In this document: in pieces, positions 39,377-53,666 of the stretch
Layout of the letters: every line of letters starts with the position of its first letter
Position numbering within the stretch: position 1 is the first letter of the stretch
DNA from: Variovorax boronicumulans
GTDB taxonomy: Bacteria > Pseudomonadota > Gammaproteobacteria > Burkholderiales > Burkholderiaceae_C
DNA length: 64,000 nucleotides
Assembly (NCBI RefSeq): GCF_007677875.1
Contig: NZ_VEDO01000009.1
Span: forward strand, 1 to 64,000
Direction of reading: 5' to 3'
Notes under the pieces: model-generated
Seen by the model: the letters and a program-made list of their open reading frames with translations, nothing else
Databases searched by the model: none
What the model was told of the DNA's origin: nothing
Made by a program: the position numbers and the translations under genes

Positions 39377-40162
39377 ATGAACCACGCCCCGGACAAGCGT
39401 CCGCCTGGCCTGCAGCGGCGCGACTGGATTGCCGGCCTGGACCGGGGCCTGAACCTGATCGAGGCCTTCGACGACGCCCACCCACGCATGACGGCCAGCG
39501 AGATCGGCCATCGCACCGGCATGACACGCACCGCGGCGCGGCGCTACCTGCTCACGCTGCAGCACCTGGGCTATGTGGCCGGCGATGGCAAGCTGTTCTG
39601 GCTCACGCCGCGCGTGCTGCGGCTGGGCCAGTCCTACCTGGAGTCCGCACGGCTGCCGCGCGTGGTCCAGCCCTTCCTGCAGCGCGTGGCCATGGGAACG
39701 CACGAGACGGCCTACCTCGCGGTGCTGGATGGCGACGACGTGGTCTACATCGCCCGCAACGGCCCCAACCGCAGCATGAACACGGGCTACGTGCTGGGCG
39801 CGCGCGTGCCCGCGCAGCTGACGGCCTCGGGCACGCTGATGCTGGCACTGCGGCCCGAGGACGAGGCCGAACACTGGCTGCAGACGCACGAACTGCGCGT
39901 GTTCACGCCGCACACCATCGCCAGCAAGGACCGGCTGCGGCTGGAGTTCGCACGCATCCGCGCGCAGGGCTGGTCGCTGTCGGAGCAGCAACTGGACCTG
40001 AACTCGCGCGGCATCGCCGTGCCGCTGCGCGACCGCAACGGCGAGGTGTTGGGCGCGCTCAACATCACCATGCCCATGGGCCATGAGAGCAGCGACGACG
40101 CCGTCGCACGCGTGCTGCCCGTGCTGCGCGAGACCGCGCAGGCCATGCGCAACCTGATCTGA
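39377..40162 (+). CDS. IclR-family transcriptional regulator (PcaR/PobR type)
   Basis: DNA-binding regulator of 261 aa. The N-terminal winged helix-turn-helix (about residues 20-75; MTASEIGHRTGMTRTAARRYLLTL) is followed by the IclR effector domain, with GARVPAQLTASG and a C-terminal GALNITMPMG. The opening WIAGLDRGLNLIEAFD resembles the PcaR/PcaU/PobR subgroup that controls protocatechuate and 4-hydroxybenzoate genes. Divergent from the transporter operon, with two family-type boxes in between, so it is the likely local regulator. Confidence 0.9.
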   Translation: MNHAPDKRPPGLQRRDWIAGLDRGLNLIEAFDDAHPRMTASEIGHRTGMTRTAARRYLLTLQHLGYVAGDGKLFWLTPRVLRLGQSYLESARLPRVVQPFLQRVAMGTHETAYLAVLDGDDVVYIARNGPNRSMNTGYVLGARVPAQLTASGTLMLALRPEDEAEHWLQTHELRVFTPHTIASKDRLRLEFARIRAQGWSLSEQQLDLNSRGIAVPLRDRNGEVLGALNITMPMGHESSDDAVARVLPVLRETAQAMRNLI

Positions 40163-40483
40163 TCAGGGGCCGACCACGAGGCAGGCCAGGGGCAGGGCCT
40201 CACCCACGGTCCACTGCAGGGACTGGCCCTTGCCGCGCAGCTGGTGCCCGGCGCCCGCATACCAGAAGCCCGAGCCGCTGACCTGCTGCGTCAACCGCGC
40301 CTCGCCACCGCCCGGCAGGGCCAGCAGCGCATGGTCGCGCTCGAAGCGCACGTCCAGGCGCACCCCGCCCTCGCAGGTGTAGGCGAGCAACGGCGCACGC
40401 ACCGGCGTGCAGGCCGAGAGCACGGTCAGCAGACAGGACACGGCCGCATGCCGCAGCATCGGAACATTCGTCACGCGCGGCAT
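40163..40483 (-). CDS. MliC-like lysozyme-inhibitor lipoprotein
   Basis: Small lipoprotein of about 106 aa. A signal peptide ending in the lipobox LSAC precedes a MliC/PliC-type domain with YTCEGG near its start, RLTQQVSGSGFWYAGAGHQL, and a tryptophan near the end, as in membrane-bound inhibitors of C-type lysozyme. The start is uncertain: 40483 gives a normal signal peptide, 40459 and 40507 are alternatives. The gene begins 22 bp from the divergent DUF1161 gene and its stop abuts the IclR stop. Confidence 0.7.
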   Translation of the reverse strand: MPRVTNVPMLRHAAVSCLLTVLSACTPVRAPLLAYTCEGGVRLDVRFERDHALLALPGGGEARLTQQVSGSGFWYAGAGHQLRGKGQSLQWTVGEALPLACLVVGP

Positions 40484-40505
40484 TCTTGCAGCTGCGACAC
40501 TCGCC

Positions 40506-40808
40506 ATGATGAGACCCTCGCTGATCCTCCTGCTCTGCCTGCTGGTCTGCAGCGCCCAGGCCGCCGACAACTGCGAAGCCATCCGCAGCGGCATCGAGGC
40601 GCGCATCCGCGCAGGCGGCATCGCCAACCCCGTCGTCACCGTGGTCGACACCGCGCAGAGCGCACCAGGCCAGGTGGTCGGCAGCTGCGCCATGGGCAGC
40701 AGGAAGATCGTCTATGTCCAGGGCGACGCCCCACCTCGCAGCAGCGCCCCCATCCTGACCGAATGCCGCGACGGGTCCATGCCCGTCGACGGCCGCTGCC
40801 CGCGCTGA
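40506..40808 (+). CDS. DUF1161 family secreted protein
   Basis: Small exported protein of 100 aa with a signal peptide (LILLLCLLVCSAQA). The mature part matches the DUF1161 pattern: NCEAIRSGIEARIRAGG, then GQVVGSCAMGSRKIVYVQG. The four mature-domain cysteines could form disulfides. No function is known for the family. Two adjacent ATG codons (40506, 40509) are possible starts. Confidence 0.75.
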   Translation: MMRPSLILLLCLLVCSAQAADNCEAIRSGIEARIRAGGIANPVVTVVDTAQSAPGQVVGSCAMGSRKIVYVQGDAPPRSSAPILTECRDGSMPVDGRCPR

Positions 40809-40887
40809 TCCGGGTTTGCCCGAAAATAGCGGTTTTCCCGGCCGCGCCCCCTGCCGCGCCGCCCGCCCCCTCACCTGGAACCGCGCT

Positions 40888-42516
40888 TTGTCCTTCGCCT
40901 CCGAAACCCGGCGTCGCCGCACCTTCGCCATCATTTCCCACCCCGACGCGGGTAAAACGACGCTGACCGAAAAGCTGCTGCTGTTCTCCGGCGCGATCCA
41001 GATCGCCGGCTCGGTCAAGGCGCGCAAGGCCAGCCGCCACGCCACCTCGGACTGGATGGAGATCGAGAAGCAGCGCGGCATCTCGGTGGCCAGCTCCGTC
41101 ATGCAGATGGCCTACCGCGACCATGTGGTCAACCTGCTCGACACGCCCGGCCACAAGGACTTCTCCGAAGACACCTACCGCGTGCTGACGGCCGTGGACT
41201 CGGCGCTGATGGTCATCGACGCGGCCAACGGCGTGGAAGCGCAGACGCGCCGGCTGATCGAGGTCTGCCGCCAGCGCGACACGCCCATCATCACCTTCGT
41301 CAACAAAATGGACCGCGAGGTGCGCGAGCCGCTCGACATCCTGGACGAGGTGGAGCGCGAACTCGGCATGCCCTGCGTGCCCATGACCTGGCCCGTGGGC
41401 CAGGGCAAGAGCTTCGGCGGCATCGTGAACCTGCGCACCCAGGCCATGACGGTGTTCGAGGCCGGCAGCGAACGCCGGCCCCAGGACTTCGAGACCATGC
41501 CGCTGGCGGACCGCGCGGCGCTGCAGGCCCGGTTCGGCCACGAGTTCGACACCGCCATGGAGAGCATGGAGCTGGCCACCGGTGCCTCGCCGGCCTGGGA
41601 CCATGCCGCCTTCCTGGCCGGCAAGCAGACCCCTGTGTTCTTCGGTTCCGGCGTCAACAACTTCGGCGTGATGGAGGTGCTGGACGCGCTGGTCGACCTG
41701 GCACCGCCGCCGCAAAAGCGCATCAGCACCGTGCTGGTGAACCGCCAGCCCGTGACCAAGGAGATCCAGCCCGAGGACAAGGACTTCGCCGGCGTGGTGT
41801 TCAAGGTCCAGGCCAACATGGACGCCAACCACCGCGACCGCATCGCCTTCGTGCGCATGGCCTCTGGCAGGTACCAGCCGGGCATGAAGCTCAAGGTGCA
41901 GCGCACATCCAAGGAACTGCGGCCGACCTCGGTCGTGACCTTCATGAGCCAGCGCCGCGAGGCCGTGGACGAGGCCTATGCGGGCGACATCATCGGCTTC
42001 ACCACGCACGGCGGCGTGCAGCTGGGCGACACCATCACCGACGGCGCCAACCTGCAGTTCACCGGCCTGCCCTTCTTCGCGCCCGAGATGTTCATGACCG
42101 TGATCCTGAAGAACCCGTTGCGCACCAAGCAGTTGCAGCAGGGCCTGGCCCAGCTCGGCGAGGAAGGCGCGATCCAGGTCTTCAAGCCCGAGGCCGGCGG
42201 CCCCATGCTGCTGGGTGCGGTCGGCCAGCTGCAGTTCGAGGTGGTGCAGCACCGCCTGAAGACCGAGTACGACGCCGACATCCGGCTGGAAGGCTGCCAG
42301 TACACGGGTGCGCGCTGGATCACGGCCGACACGCCGGCCGAGCTGCGCCAGTTCGTCGACGCGTACCCCGCGCGCATGGCGCGCGACGCGGCCGACACGC
42401 TGGCCTACCTGTGCACCTCGCCCTACGACGTGCGGCTGGCGCAGGAGCGCTTTCCGAAGATCCACTTCCACCCGCTGCGCGAACACGCGGGGCTGGCGCT
42501 GCAGAACGCGGGATGA
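40888..42516 (+). CDS. prfC: Peptide chain release factor 3
   Basis: Translational GTPase that recycles RF1/RF2, 542 aa. The GTP motifs are clear: SHPDAGKTT (G1), DTPGHKDF (G3), NKMDRE (G4). The frame is open 24 codons further upstream, but the family N terminus SFASETRRRRTFAIISHPDAG begins at a TTG codon at 40888, preceded by GGAA; no ATG or GTG lies between. The TTG start suggests low translation. The stop overlaps the next gene by ATGA. Confidence 0.95.
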   Translation: MSFASETRRRRTFAIISHPDAGKTTLTEKLLLFSGAIQIAGSVKARKASRHATSDWMEIEKQRGISVASSVMQMAYRDHVVNLLDTPGHKDFSEDTYRVLTAVDSALMVIDAANGVEAQTRRLIEVCRQRDTPIITFVNKMDREVREPLDILDEVERELGMPCVPMTWPVGQGKSFGGIVNLRTQAMTVFEAGSERRPQDFETMPLADRAALQARFGHEFDTAMESMELATGASPAWDHAAFLAGKQTPVFFGSGVNNFGVMEVLDALVDLAPPPQKRISTVLVNRQPVTKEIQPEDKDFAGVVFKVQANMDANHRDRIAFVRMASGRYQPGMKLKVQRTSKELRPTSVVTFMSQRREAVDEAYAGDIIGFTTHGGVQLGDTITDGANLQFTGLPFFAPEMFMTVILKNPLRTKQLQQGLAQLGEEGAIQVFKPEAGGPMLLGAVGQLQFEVVQHRLKTEYDADIRLEGCQYTGARWITADTPAELRQFVDAYPARMARDAADTLAYLCTSPYDVRLAQERFPKIHFHPLREHAGLALQNAG

Positions 42517-43304
42517 AGCCGCTGGCGGCCTGGCCGGCAGCGGCTTCCAAAGCCCTGCGTGGCGTCTTCACCGACATCGACGACACGCTCACGACCGAAG
42601 GCGCGATCACCGCGGACGCGCTGCAGGCCCTCGCCGATCTGCGCGCCGCGGGCCTGGCGGTGCTGGCGGTCACAGGCCGTTCGGTCGGCTGGAGTTTGCC
42701 GTTCGCGGGCGCGTGGCCCATCGATGCCATCGTGGCCGAGAACGGCGCCGTGGCGCTGCTGCGCGGGGCCGACGGCACCGTGGAGAAGCGCTACCTGCAG
42801 GACGCCGCCACGCGCGCCGTCAACTTCACACGCATGCAGCAGGTGCTGGCCCAGGTCGAGCACAGCATCCCAGGCGCGCAGCGTGCCGGCGATTCCGACG
42901 GCCGTGAGACCGACATTGCCATCGACCACAGCGAGTTCGTGCAACTGGGCCGGGCGCAGATCGATGCGGTGGTGCAGACCCTGCGCGGCGCCGGCCTGCA
43001 CGCCACGGTTTCCTCCATCCATGTGAACGGCTGGTTCGGTGCGCACGACAAGCTCGAGGGCGCGCGCTGGATGCTGCGCGAGCTCTGGCAGCGCGACCTG
43101 GACGCCGAGATCGGCCGCTGGGCCTACGTGGGCGACTCCACCAACGACGCGCGCATGTTCCAGGCCTTCGCCAACAGCGTGGGCGTGGCAAACATCGCAC
43201 GCTTCGTGCCGCAGCTCTCGCACCTGCCGCGCTACGTGACCCAGGGCGCGCGTGGCGCGGGGTTTGCCGAGTTCGCCCGCCTGGTGCTGGCCCAGCGCGC
43301 CTAG
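42513..43304 (+). CDS. HAD-superfamily hydrolase, subclass IIB
   Basis: Phosphatase-like protein of 263 aa. Motif I DIDDTL (about residues 21-26), motif II TGRS, a motif III lysine in KLEGARWML and motif IV GDSTND are all present, with a cap domain inserted between motifs II and III as in Cof, sucrose-phosphate and mannosyl-phosphoglycerate phosphatases. The exact substrate is unknown. Coupled to prfC by ATGA; the stop shares CTAG with the convergent LysR gene. Confidence 0.85.
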   Translation: MKPLAAWPAAASKALRGVFTDIDDTLTTEGAITADALQALADLRAAGLAVLAVTGRSVGWSLPFAGAWPIDAIVAENGAVALLRGADGTVEKRYLQDAATRAVNFTRMQQVLAQVEHSIPGAQRAGDSDGRETDIAIDHSEFVQLGRAQIDAVVQTLRGAGLHATVSSIHVNGWFGAHDKLEGARWMLRELWQRDLDAEIGRWAYVGDSTNDARMFQAFANSVGVANIARFVPQLSHLPRYVTQGARGAGFAEFARLVLAQRA

Positions 43305-44185
43305 ACGCCGCGCTGCAACACCCCGCGCACCGTGTCGGCCACCACATGCCGGCTCTGTGCGCGCCAGGCCAGGTGCAGTTCGGCGTGCAGCCCCCCCGGG
43401 TCGCGCAGCGGCCGGAACGCCACCCGCGCATAGCCCAGGCGCTGCGCCGAAGCCGGCACCAGCGCCACCCCCCAGCCCGCGTCGACCATGGCCAGGATGG
43501 AGTGCGTGTGGCTCAGCGTCAGCACGGTGTCGGGCGCCACGTCCTCGGCGCGCAGCCGGCCCGCGATGAGTTCGTAGATGTAGCGCGTCTCCGAAGGGCA
43601 GTAGGCGATGAAGGGCTGGCCCTGCAGCTCCGCCAGCGCCATGGCGTCGCCGCCGGCCAGCGCATGGCCCGTGGGCGCGGCCAGCAGCAGCGGTTCGCGC
43701 AACAACAGGCTGGAGGCCGCGAAGCTGCGCGGCGCGAACGGCCGCACGATGCCAAGGTCAACGCGGCCGGCCGCCAGGGCGTCGAGCTGGTCCACGGTCT
43801 GCAGCTCGCGCGGCACCACCTCCACGTCGGGCAGCGCCGTGCGGATCGCGCCCAGCACCCGCGGCAGCAGCGCGAAGCTGGCGGCCGCGATGAAGCCCAG
43901 CGTGACGGTGCCGGCGTCGGCGCGCATGGCGCGGCGCGCGGCCTGCATGGCGGCCTGGCTGCGGCGCAGGATGTCCTCGGCCTCGCGCAGGAAGCTGCTG
44001 CCGGCCGGCGTCAGGCGCACCGTGCCGCCCGCGCGTTCGAGCAGCTGCACGCCGAGTTCGTGCTCCAGCAGCTGGATCTGGCGCGTGAGCGGCGGCTGCG
44101 TCATGTGCAGCAGCGCGGCGGCACGGCCGAAGTGCAGTTCGGAGGCGACGGCGACGAAGCAGCGCAGTTGCGAAAGCTGGAACAC
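43301..44185 (-). CDS. LysR-family transcriptional regulator
   Basis: Regulator of 294 aa. The N-terminal helix-turn-helix (about residues 2-60; LRCFVAVASELHFGRAAALLHMTQPPLTRQI) is followed by a typical periplasmic-binding-fold effector domain. It begins with GTG at 44185 and has no convincing ribosome-binding site. Divergent from the DapA-like gene, which, with the downstream Bug gene, is its likely target. Confidence 0.92.
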   Translation of the reverse strand: MFQLSQLRCFVAVASELHFGRAAALLHMTQPPLTRQIQLLEHELGVQLLERAGGTVRLTPAGSSFLREAEDILRRSQAAMQAARRAMRADAGTVTLGFIAAASFALLPRVLGAIRTALPDVEVVPRELQTVDQLDALAAGRVDLGIVRPFAPRSFAASSLLLREPLLLAAPTGHALAGGDAMALAELQGQPFIAYCPSETRYIYELIAGRLRAEDVAPDTVLTLSHTHSILAMVDAGWGVALVPASAQRLGYARVAFRPLRDPGGLHAELHLAWRAQSRHVVADTVRGVLQRGV

Positions 44186-44221
44186 GATTCAGAACTTGGA
44201 TGGCGGGATCGCCAGATTGGA

Positions 44222-44251
44222 TTGGACGGCGGCGCAGGCGCTTTCTAGAGT
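44222..44251 (+). promoter_or_regulatory. Candidate promoter of the DapA-like/Bug operon
   Basis: TTGGAC (44222-44227) and TAGAGT (44246-44251) are separated by 18 bp. An inverted repeat GGCG-GGAT-CGCC lies just upstream and could be part of a LysR binding site, although a strict T-N11-A box is not seen. Confidence 0.4.
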
Positions 44252-44288
44252 AGCACCCCGTTCCATCCCACCTTTTCTCGGAGTCTCC

Positions 44289-45206
44289 ATGCCCTCGTTC
44301 CAAGGTCCCGCGCTGCGTCAGGCGCTGAACGGCATTTCCGGCATCCTGGTCACACCCTTCGACGCGCAGGACCGCGTGGTCGCCGCTCCGCTGAAGCCCG
44401 TGGTCGACCGGGCCGTGCAGGCCGGTGTGCAGGTGCTCGTGGCCAACGGCAACACCAGCGAGCTCTACGGCCTGCAGGCCGCCGAGGCCGAGCGCGCCGT
44501 GGCCATCGCGGCCGACTGCGTGGCCGGCCGCGTGCCGCTGCTGGCCGGCGTGGGCCGCAGCGTGGGCGAGGCCTGCGCGCTGGCCCGCGTTTCCCGCGCA
44601 GCCGGCGCCGACGCGCTCATGGTGCACCAGCCGCCGGACCCCTTCGTCGCGCCGCGCGGCGTGCTGGCCTACGTGCAGCGCATCGCCGAGGCCGGCGGCG
44701 GCCTGCCGCTGGTGCTGTACCTGCGCAACGAGAACATCGGTCTGGACGCGATCGAGGCGCTGTGCCGCATCCCCGAGGTGGTGGGCATCAAGTGGGCCTC
44801 GCCCACGCCGCTGGTGCTGGCCGCCGCGATGCGCCGCACGGCCGACCGGCAGCTGGCCTGGGTCGGCGGCCTGGCCGAGGTCTGGGCGCCGCCGTTCTAC
44901 GCGGTCGGCGCGCGCGGCTTTACCTCGGGCCTCATCAACGTGCTGCCCGAGCGCTCGGTCGCGATCTACAACGCGCTGGAAGCCGCCGACCAGCCGCTGG
45001 CCATGCGCCTGATCGAAGAGATGCTGCCCTTCGAGGAACTGCGCGCCCAGGAGAACAACGGCACCAACGTGACCGTGGTGAAGAGCGCGCTGCAGCTGAT
45101 GGGCAACGACTGCGGCGCCACGCGCCCGCCCTCGGCCTGGCCGCTGAGCGACAAGCAGCAGCAACAGCTGCGCGCGCTGCTGGACGGCTGGAACCTGCTG
45201 CGCTGA
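44289..45206 (+). CDS. Dihydrodipicolinate synthase family protein
   Basis: Class I aldolase/lyase-like TIM barrel, 305 aa. The Schiff-base lysine is in VGIKWAS and the catalytic tyrosine in VLYLRN. The pyruvate-binding loop reads GNTSE rather than the usual GTTGE, and there is no DapA-specific arginine motif, so it is probably not the lysine-biosynthetic enzyme. Relatives act on sugar acids or other 2-oxo acids. GGAG lies before the start. Followed by a Bug receptor and divergent from LysR: a small catabolic module. Confidence 0.85.
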   Translation: MPSFQGPALRQALNGISGILVTPFDAQDRVVAAPLKPVVDRAVQAGVQVLVANGNTSELYGLQAAEAERAVAIAADCVAGRVPLLAGVGRSVGEACALARVSRAAGADALMVHQPPDPFVAPRGVLAYVQRIAEAGGGLPLVLYLRNENIGLDAIEALCRIPEVVGIKWASPTPLVLAAAMRRTADRQLAWVGGLAEVWAPPFYAVGARGFTSGLINVLPERSVAIYNALEAADQPLAMRLIEEMLPFEELRAQENNGTNVTVVKSALQLMGNDCGATRPPSAWPLSDKQQQQLRALLDGWNLLR

Positions 45207-45248
45207 GACGCACGCCCCTTTCCTTTTTCCACTTCGAGGAGACATTCC

Positions 45249-46214
45249 ATGCGCATTCGCCGCGCGCTGATCGCGCTCGCCTGTACGTTGCCCATCGCCC
45301 CGCTGGCCTCGGCCCAGCCACCGGCCTTCCCGGCCAAGCCCATCACCATCGTCATCGGCTCCACGCCGGGCAGCGCGACCGATGGCCTGACCCGCGCCGT
45401 GGGCGCCGAAATCACACGCCTCAGCGGGCAGCCCGTGATCGTCGAGAGCCGGGCCGGGGCCTTCGGCAGCATTGCCGCCCAGTACGTGGCCAAGGCCCAG
45501 CCGGACGGCTACACGCTGTTCATGACGACCAACACCACGCAGTCGGCCAACCCGCACCTGCTCAAGAAGATCGCCTACGACCCGATCAAGGACTTCGCGC
45601 CCGTCTCGCTGCTGGCGCGCGGCTATCTTGCGCTGGTGGTGAACCCGCAGATCAAGGCGAACAACGTTTCCGAACTCGTGGCGCTGGCCAAGTCCCAGCC
45701 CGGCAAGCTCAACTACGGCTCAGGCAGTTCCTCGGCTCAGGTGGCGACCGAGCTGTTCCAGCAGGCCACGGGCACGAAGTTCAACTACGTGCCCTACAAA
45801 GCCAACCCGCCGGCCGTGCTGGACCTCGTGGGCGGGCAGATCGATCTCATGATCGTGGACCTCACGACCAGCCTGCCCCAGGTGAAGGCCGGCAAGCTGC
45901 GTGCGCTGGGCATGAGCAGTCCGAAGCGCTCGCCGCTGGCGCCCGAGGTGCCGGCCATCAACGAGTCGCTGCCGGGCTACGAGTTCGGCTACTGGAACGC
46001 GCTCTACGCGCCAGCTGGCACGCCCGCGCCCGTGGTGCAGCGGCTCGCCGCACTGGTGCGCGAGGCGCTGGCCGCGCCTGCCGTGCAGCAGGTCATCGAG
46101 AAGACCGGGCAGGAGGCTGCGTTCATGGGGCCGCAGGAGCTGGCGAAATTCCAGCTTGGCGAGCTCGAGCGCTGGGGCCAGATTATCCGGGCGGCGGGGA
46201 TCGAGCCGGAATGA
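45249..46214 (+). CDS. Tripartite tricarboxylate transporter binding protein (Bug family)
   Basis: Periplasmic receptor of 321 aa with signal peptide cut after PLASAQ. Landmarks: FPAKPITIVIGSTPGSATD, VIVESRAGAFGSIAA, YDPIKDFAPVSLL and FNYVPYKANPPAVLDLVGGQID. AGGAGACA precedes the start. Downstream of the DapA-like gene in the same operon, so its ligand may be the substrate precursor of that enzyme. The last 32 bp overlap the convergent Cys-rich gene. Confidence 0.92.
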   Translation: MRIRRALIALACTLPIAPLASAQPPAFPAKPITIVIGSTPGSATDGLTRAVGAEITRLSGQPVIVESRAGAFGSIAAQYVAKAQPDGYTLFMTTNTTQSANPHLLKKIAYDPIKDFAPVSLLARGYLALVVNPQIKANNVSELVALAKSQPGKLNYGSGSSSAQVATELFQQATGTKFNYVPYKANPPAVLDLVGGQIDLMIVDLTTSLPQVKAGKLRALGMSSPKRSPLAPEVPAINESLPGYEFGYWNALYAPAGTPAPVVQRLAALVREALAAPAVQQVIEKTGQEAAFMGPQELAKFQLGELERWGQIIRAAGIEPE

Positions 46215-46551
46215 CCGCATCGGCGTCGTCGGCGATGCTGAAGCTTGCGTCGCAGCCGATGCCCGCCGCGATCCAGCGCCGCGCCAGCGGCGCCAGCCAA
46301 CGCGCGCCCAGCACCTCGGCCGGTGCACTCAGCGCGCCGCACAGGTAGCGGCCCTGTGCCTCGTCCCAGCGCACGGCGACACAGGCGCCGCGCCGGCGCC
46401 GCGACAGCAGCATGCCCAGCGGACAGGGCTCCAGCAGACAGCACATGCCGCAGCCATTGCACGGCGCGCCATGTGCAGGCTTGGCCGGCGCGCGCGGATG
46501 CACGTGCACGACCTGCCAGTCGGCTTGCTCGGAGGGTCCGGATCGGCGCAT
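46183..46551 (-). CDS. Small cysteine-rich protein with CxxCxxCC motif
   Basis: Protein of 122 aa with a compact N-terminal metal-binding pattern: CNGCGMCCLLEPCPLG (about residues 32-47), plus two later cysteines. The pattern recalls YkgJ-type zinc or iron-sulfur proteins, but I cannot assign it to a characterised family. The start at 46551 is the first good ATG. Its 3' end overlaps the Bug gene by 32 bp on the opposite strand. Confidence 0.65.
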   Translation of the reverse strand: MRRSGPSEQADWQVVHVHPRAPAKPAHGAPCNGCGMCCLLEPCPLGMLLSRRRRGACVAVRWDEAQGRYLCGALSAPAEVLGARWLAPLARRWIAAGIGCDASFSIADDADAVIPARSPPPG

Positions 46552-46582
46552 GACGCGATGATGCCGCGTCAGGCCACGGCGT

Positions 46583-47563
46583 TCACTGCGGCTTGGCCAG
46601 CCCCAGCTTCTCGATGATGGCCTTCTCGCGCGCCACGGTGTCCTGCGCGAACTTGGTGTAGTCGGCCGTGCTCTTGTAGTCGGGCAGCATGTCGTACTTG
46701 GCGAGTGCGGCCACGTAGCTGGGCTCTTCCATCGCCTTCTTGAAGGCGTCGTGCAGGCGCTTGACGACCTCGGGCGGCGTGCCGCGCGGCGCGCCGATGC
46801 CGAAGGGCGAGTTCTGCACGATGTCGTAGCCCAGTTCCTTGAGCGTGGGCGCATCGGGGAACTTGGGCAGGCGCTTTTCGCCCCAGGTGTTGAGCACGCG
46901 CAGCTTGCCGGCCTCGACCTGTGGCGCGAAGCCGGTGGAGTCCACGGCGGCCATCAGCTGGCCGCTGACCACGGCCAACATCAGGTCCGCGCTGCCCTTG
47001 TAGGGCACGTGCTGCAACTCGATGCCGGCCTGCTGGGCGATGATTTCGGTCGTCAGGTGCGGGCTGGTCAGCGTGCCGGTGGAGCCGTAGGTCAGCTTGC
47101 CCGGGTTGGCCTTGGCATAGGCCACGAAGTCGGCCCAGGTCTTGAACGGGCTGTTGGTCGGCACCACCACACCGAAGGCGTAGCCCGTGACGTTGATCAC
47201 GTAGCTGATGTCCTTGATCGGGTCCCAGTTGATCTTGGTGGTGTAGCCCAGGCGGAACACGCCCAGCGGGATCTGGGCGATGGTGTAGCCATCGGGCTGC
47301 GCGGTCTGCAGCGCCTGCGCGGGCAGCGTGCCGCCGGCACCGGGCTTGTTCTCGATGATCACGGGATGGCCCAGCACCTTGGCCGCGTTGTCGGCCAGCG
47401 AACGCATGGTGATGTCGGTGGGGCCTCCTGCCGGAAACGCGATGACGAGCTTGATGGGCTTGTCGGGGAAGTTCTTCCAGGCCTGGGCCTGGGCGGTGAC
47501 GGGGGCCACGAGCGTGGTCAGCGAAGCGAGCGCGGCGGCGCCCAGCAAGGAACGGCGGAACAT
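46583..47563 (-). CDS. Tripartite tricarboxylate transporter binding protein (Bug family)
   Basis: Third Bug-type receptor of the window, 326 aa. Signal peptide with FRRSLLGAAALASL; then FPDKPIKLVIAFPAGGPTD, VIIENKPGAGGTLPA, WDPIKDISYV, LQHVPYKGSADLMLAVVSGQL. The start at 47563 follows GAGAG; an in-frame ATG at 47578 is a less likely alternative. The 151 bp to the uvrA-like gene hold only GC-rich inverted repeats. No membrane components nearby. Confidence 0.92.
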   Translation of the reverse strand: MFRRSLLGAAALASLTTLVAPVTAQAQAWKNFPDKPIKLVIAFPAGGPTDITMRSLADNAAKVLGHPVIIENKPGAGGTLPAQALQTAQPDGYTIAQIPLGVFRLGYTTKINWDPIKDISYVINVTGYAFGVVVPTNSPFKTWADFVAYAKANPGKLTYGSTGTLTSPHLTTEIIAQQAGIELQHVPYKGSADLMLAVVSGQLMAAVDSTGFAPQVEAGKLRVLNTWGEKRLPKFPDAPTLKELGYDIVQNSPFGIGAPRGTPPEVVKRLHDAFKKAMEEPSYVAALAKYDMLPDYKSTADYTKFAQDTVAREKAIIEKLGLAKPQ

Positions 47564-47714
47564 GGAGCGGTCTCTCATCGTGGCGGGTGCAAAGCGGACC
47601 ATTCAACACCACATGGCAGCGGCCCGCATCGGTGATGTCCCTTGGCGCGCGCTGCCAGTGGGCGCTCAGCCGCGCCCGCCGTCAGCATTCAAGGCGAGGC
47701 GCGCTGCGTCCCGG

Positions 47715-53426
<5,712 letters not shown>

Positions 53427-53666
53427 GTAGGGGTGGGGATCGCTGGGCAAGCCGGCGATTCTAGGAGTCGCCCGGGCCACGGCGCATGCGTGCGCCCGAG
53501 AGTCCCCACGGTAGAGGTCCGCACTCGCGCCAAACCGGCACGACTGTCTCCCTGGTCGACTGCACACAAAAATCTCAACGCAAAAGTCAGAAACGTGTGA
53601 ATTTGTTACATGAACAATAAGTCTCTCTTAAACACAATGTATGCACTTTTAAGAGGCGACTTTTCA

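Noticed and set aside
40816-40887. N-terminal extension of prfC
   Set aside because: The extra 24 codons do not match the family; homologs begin at the SFASETRRRRTF segment.
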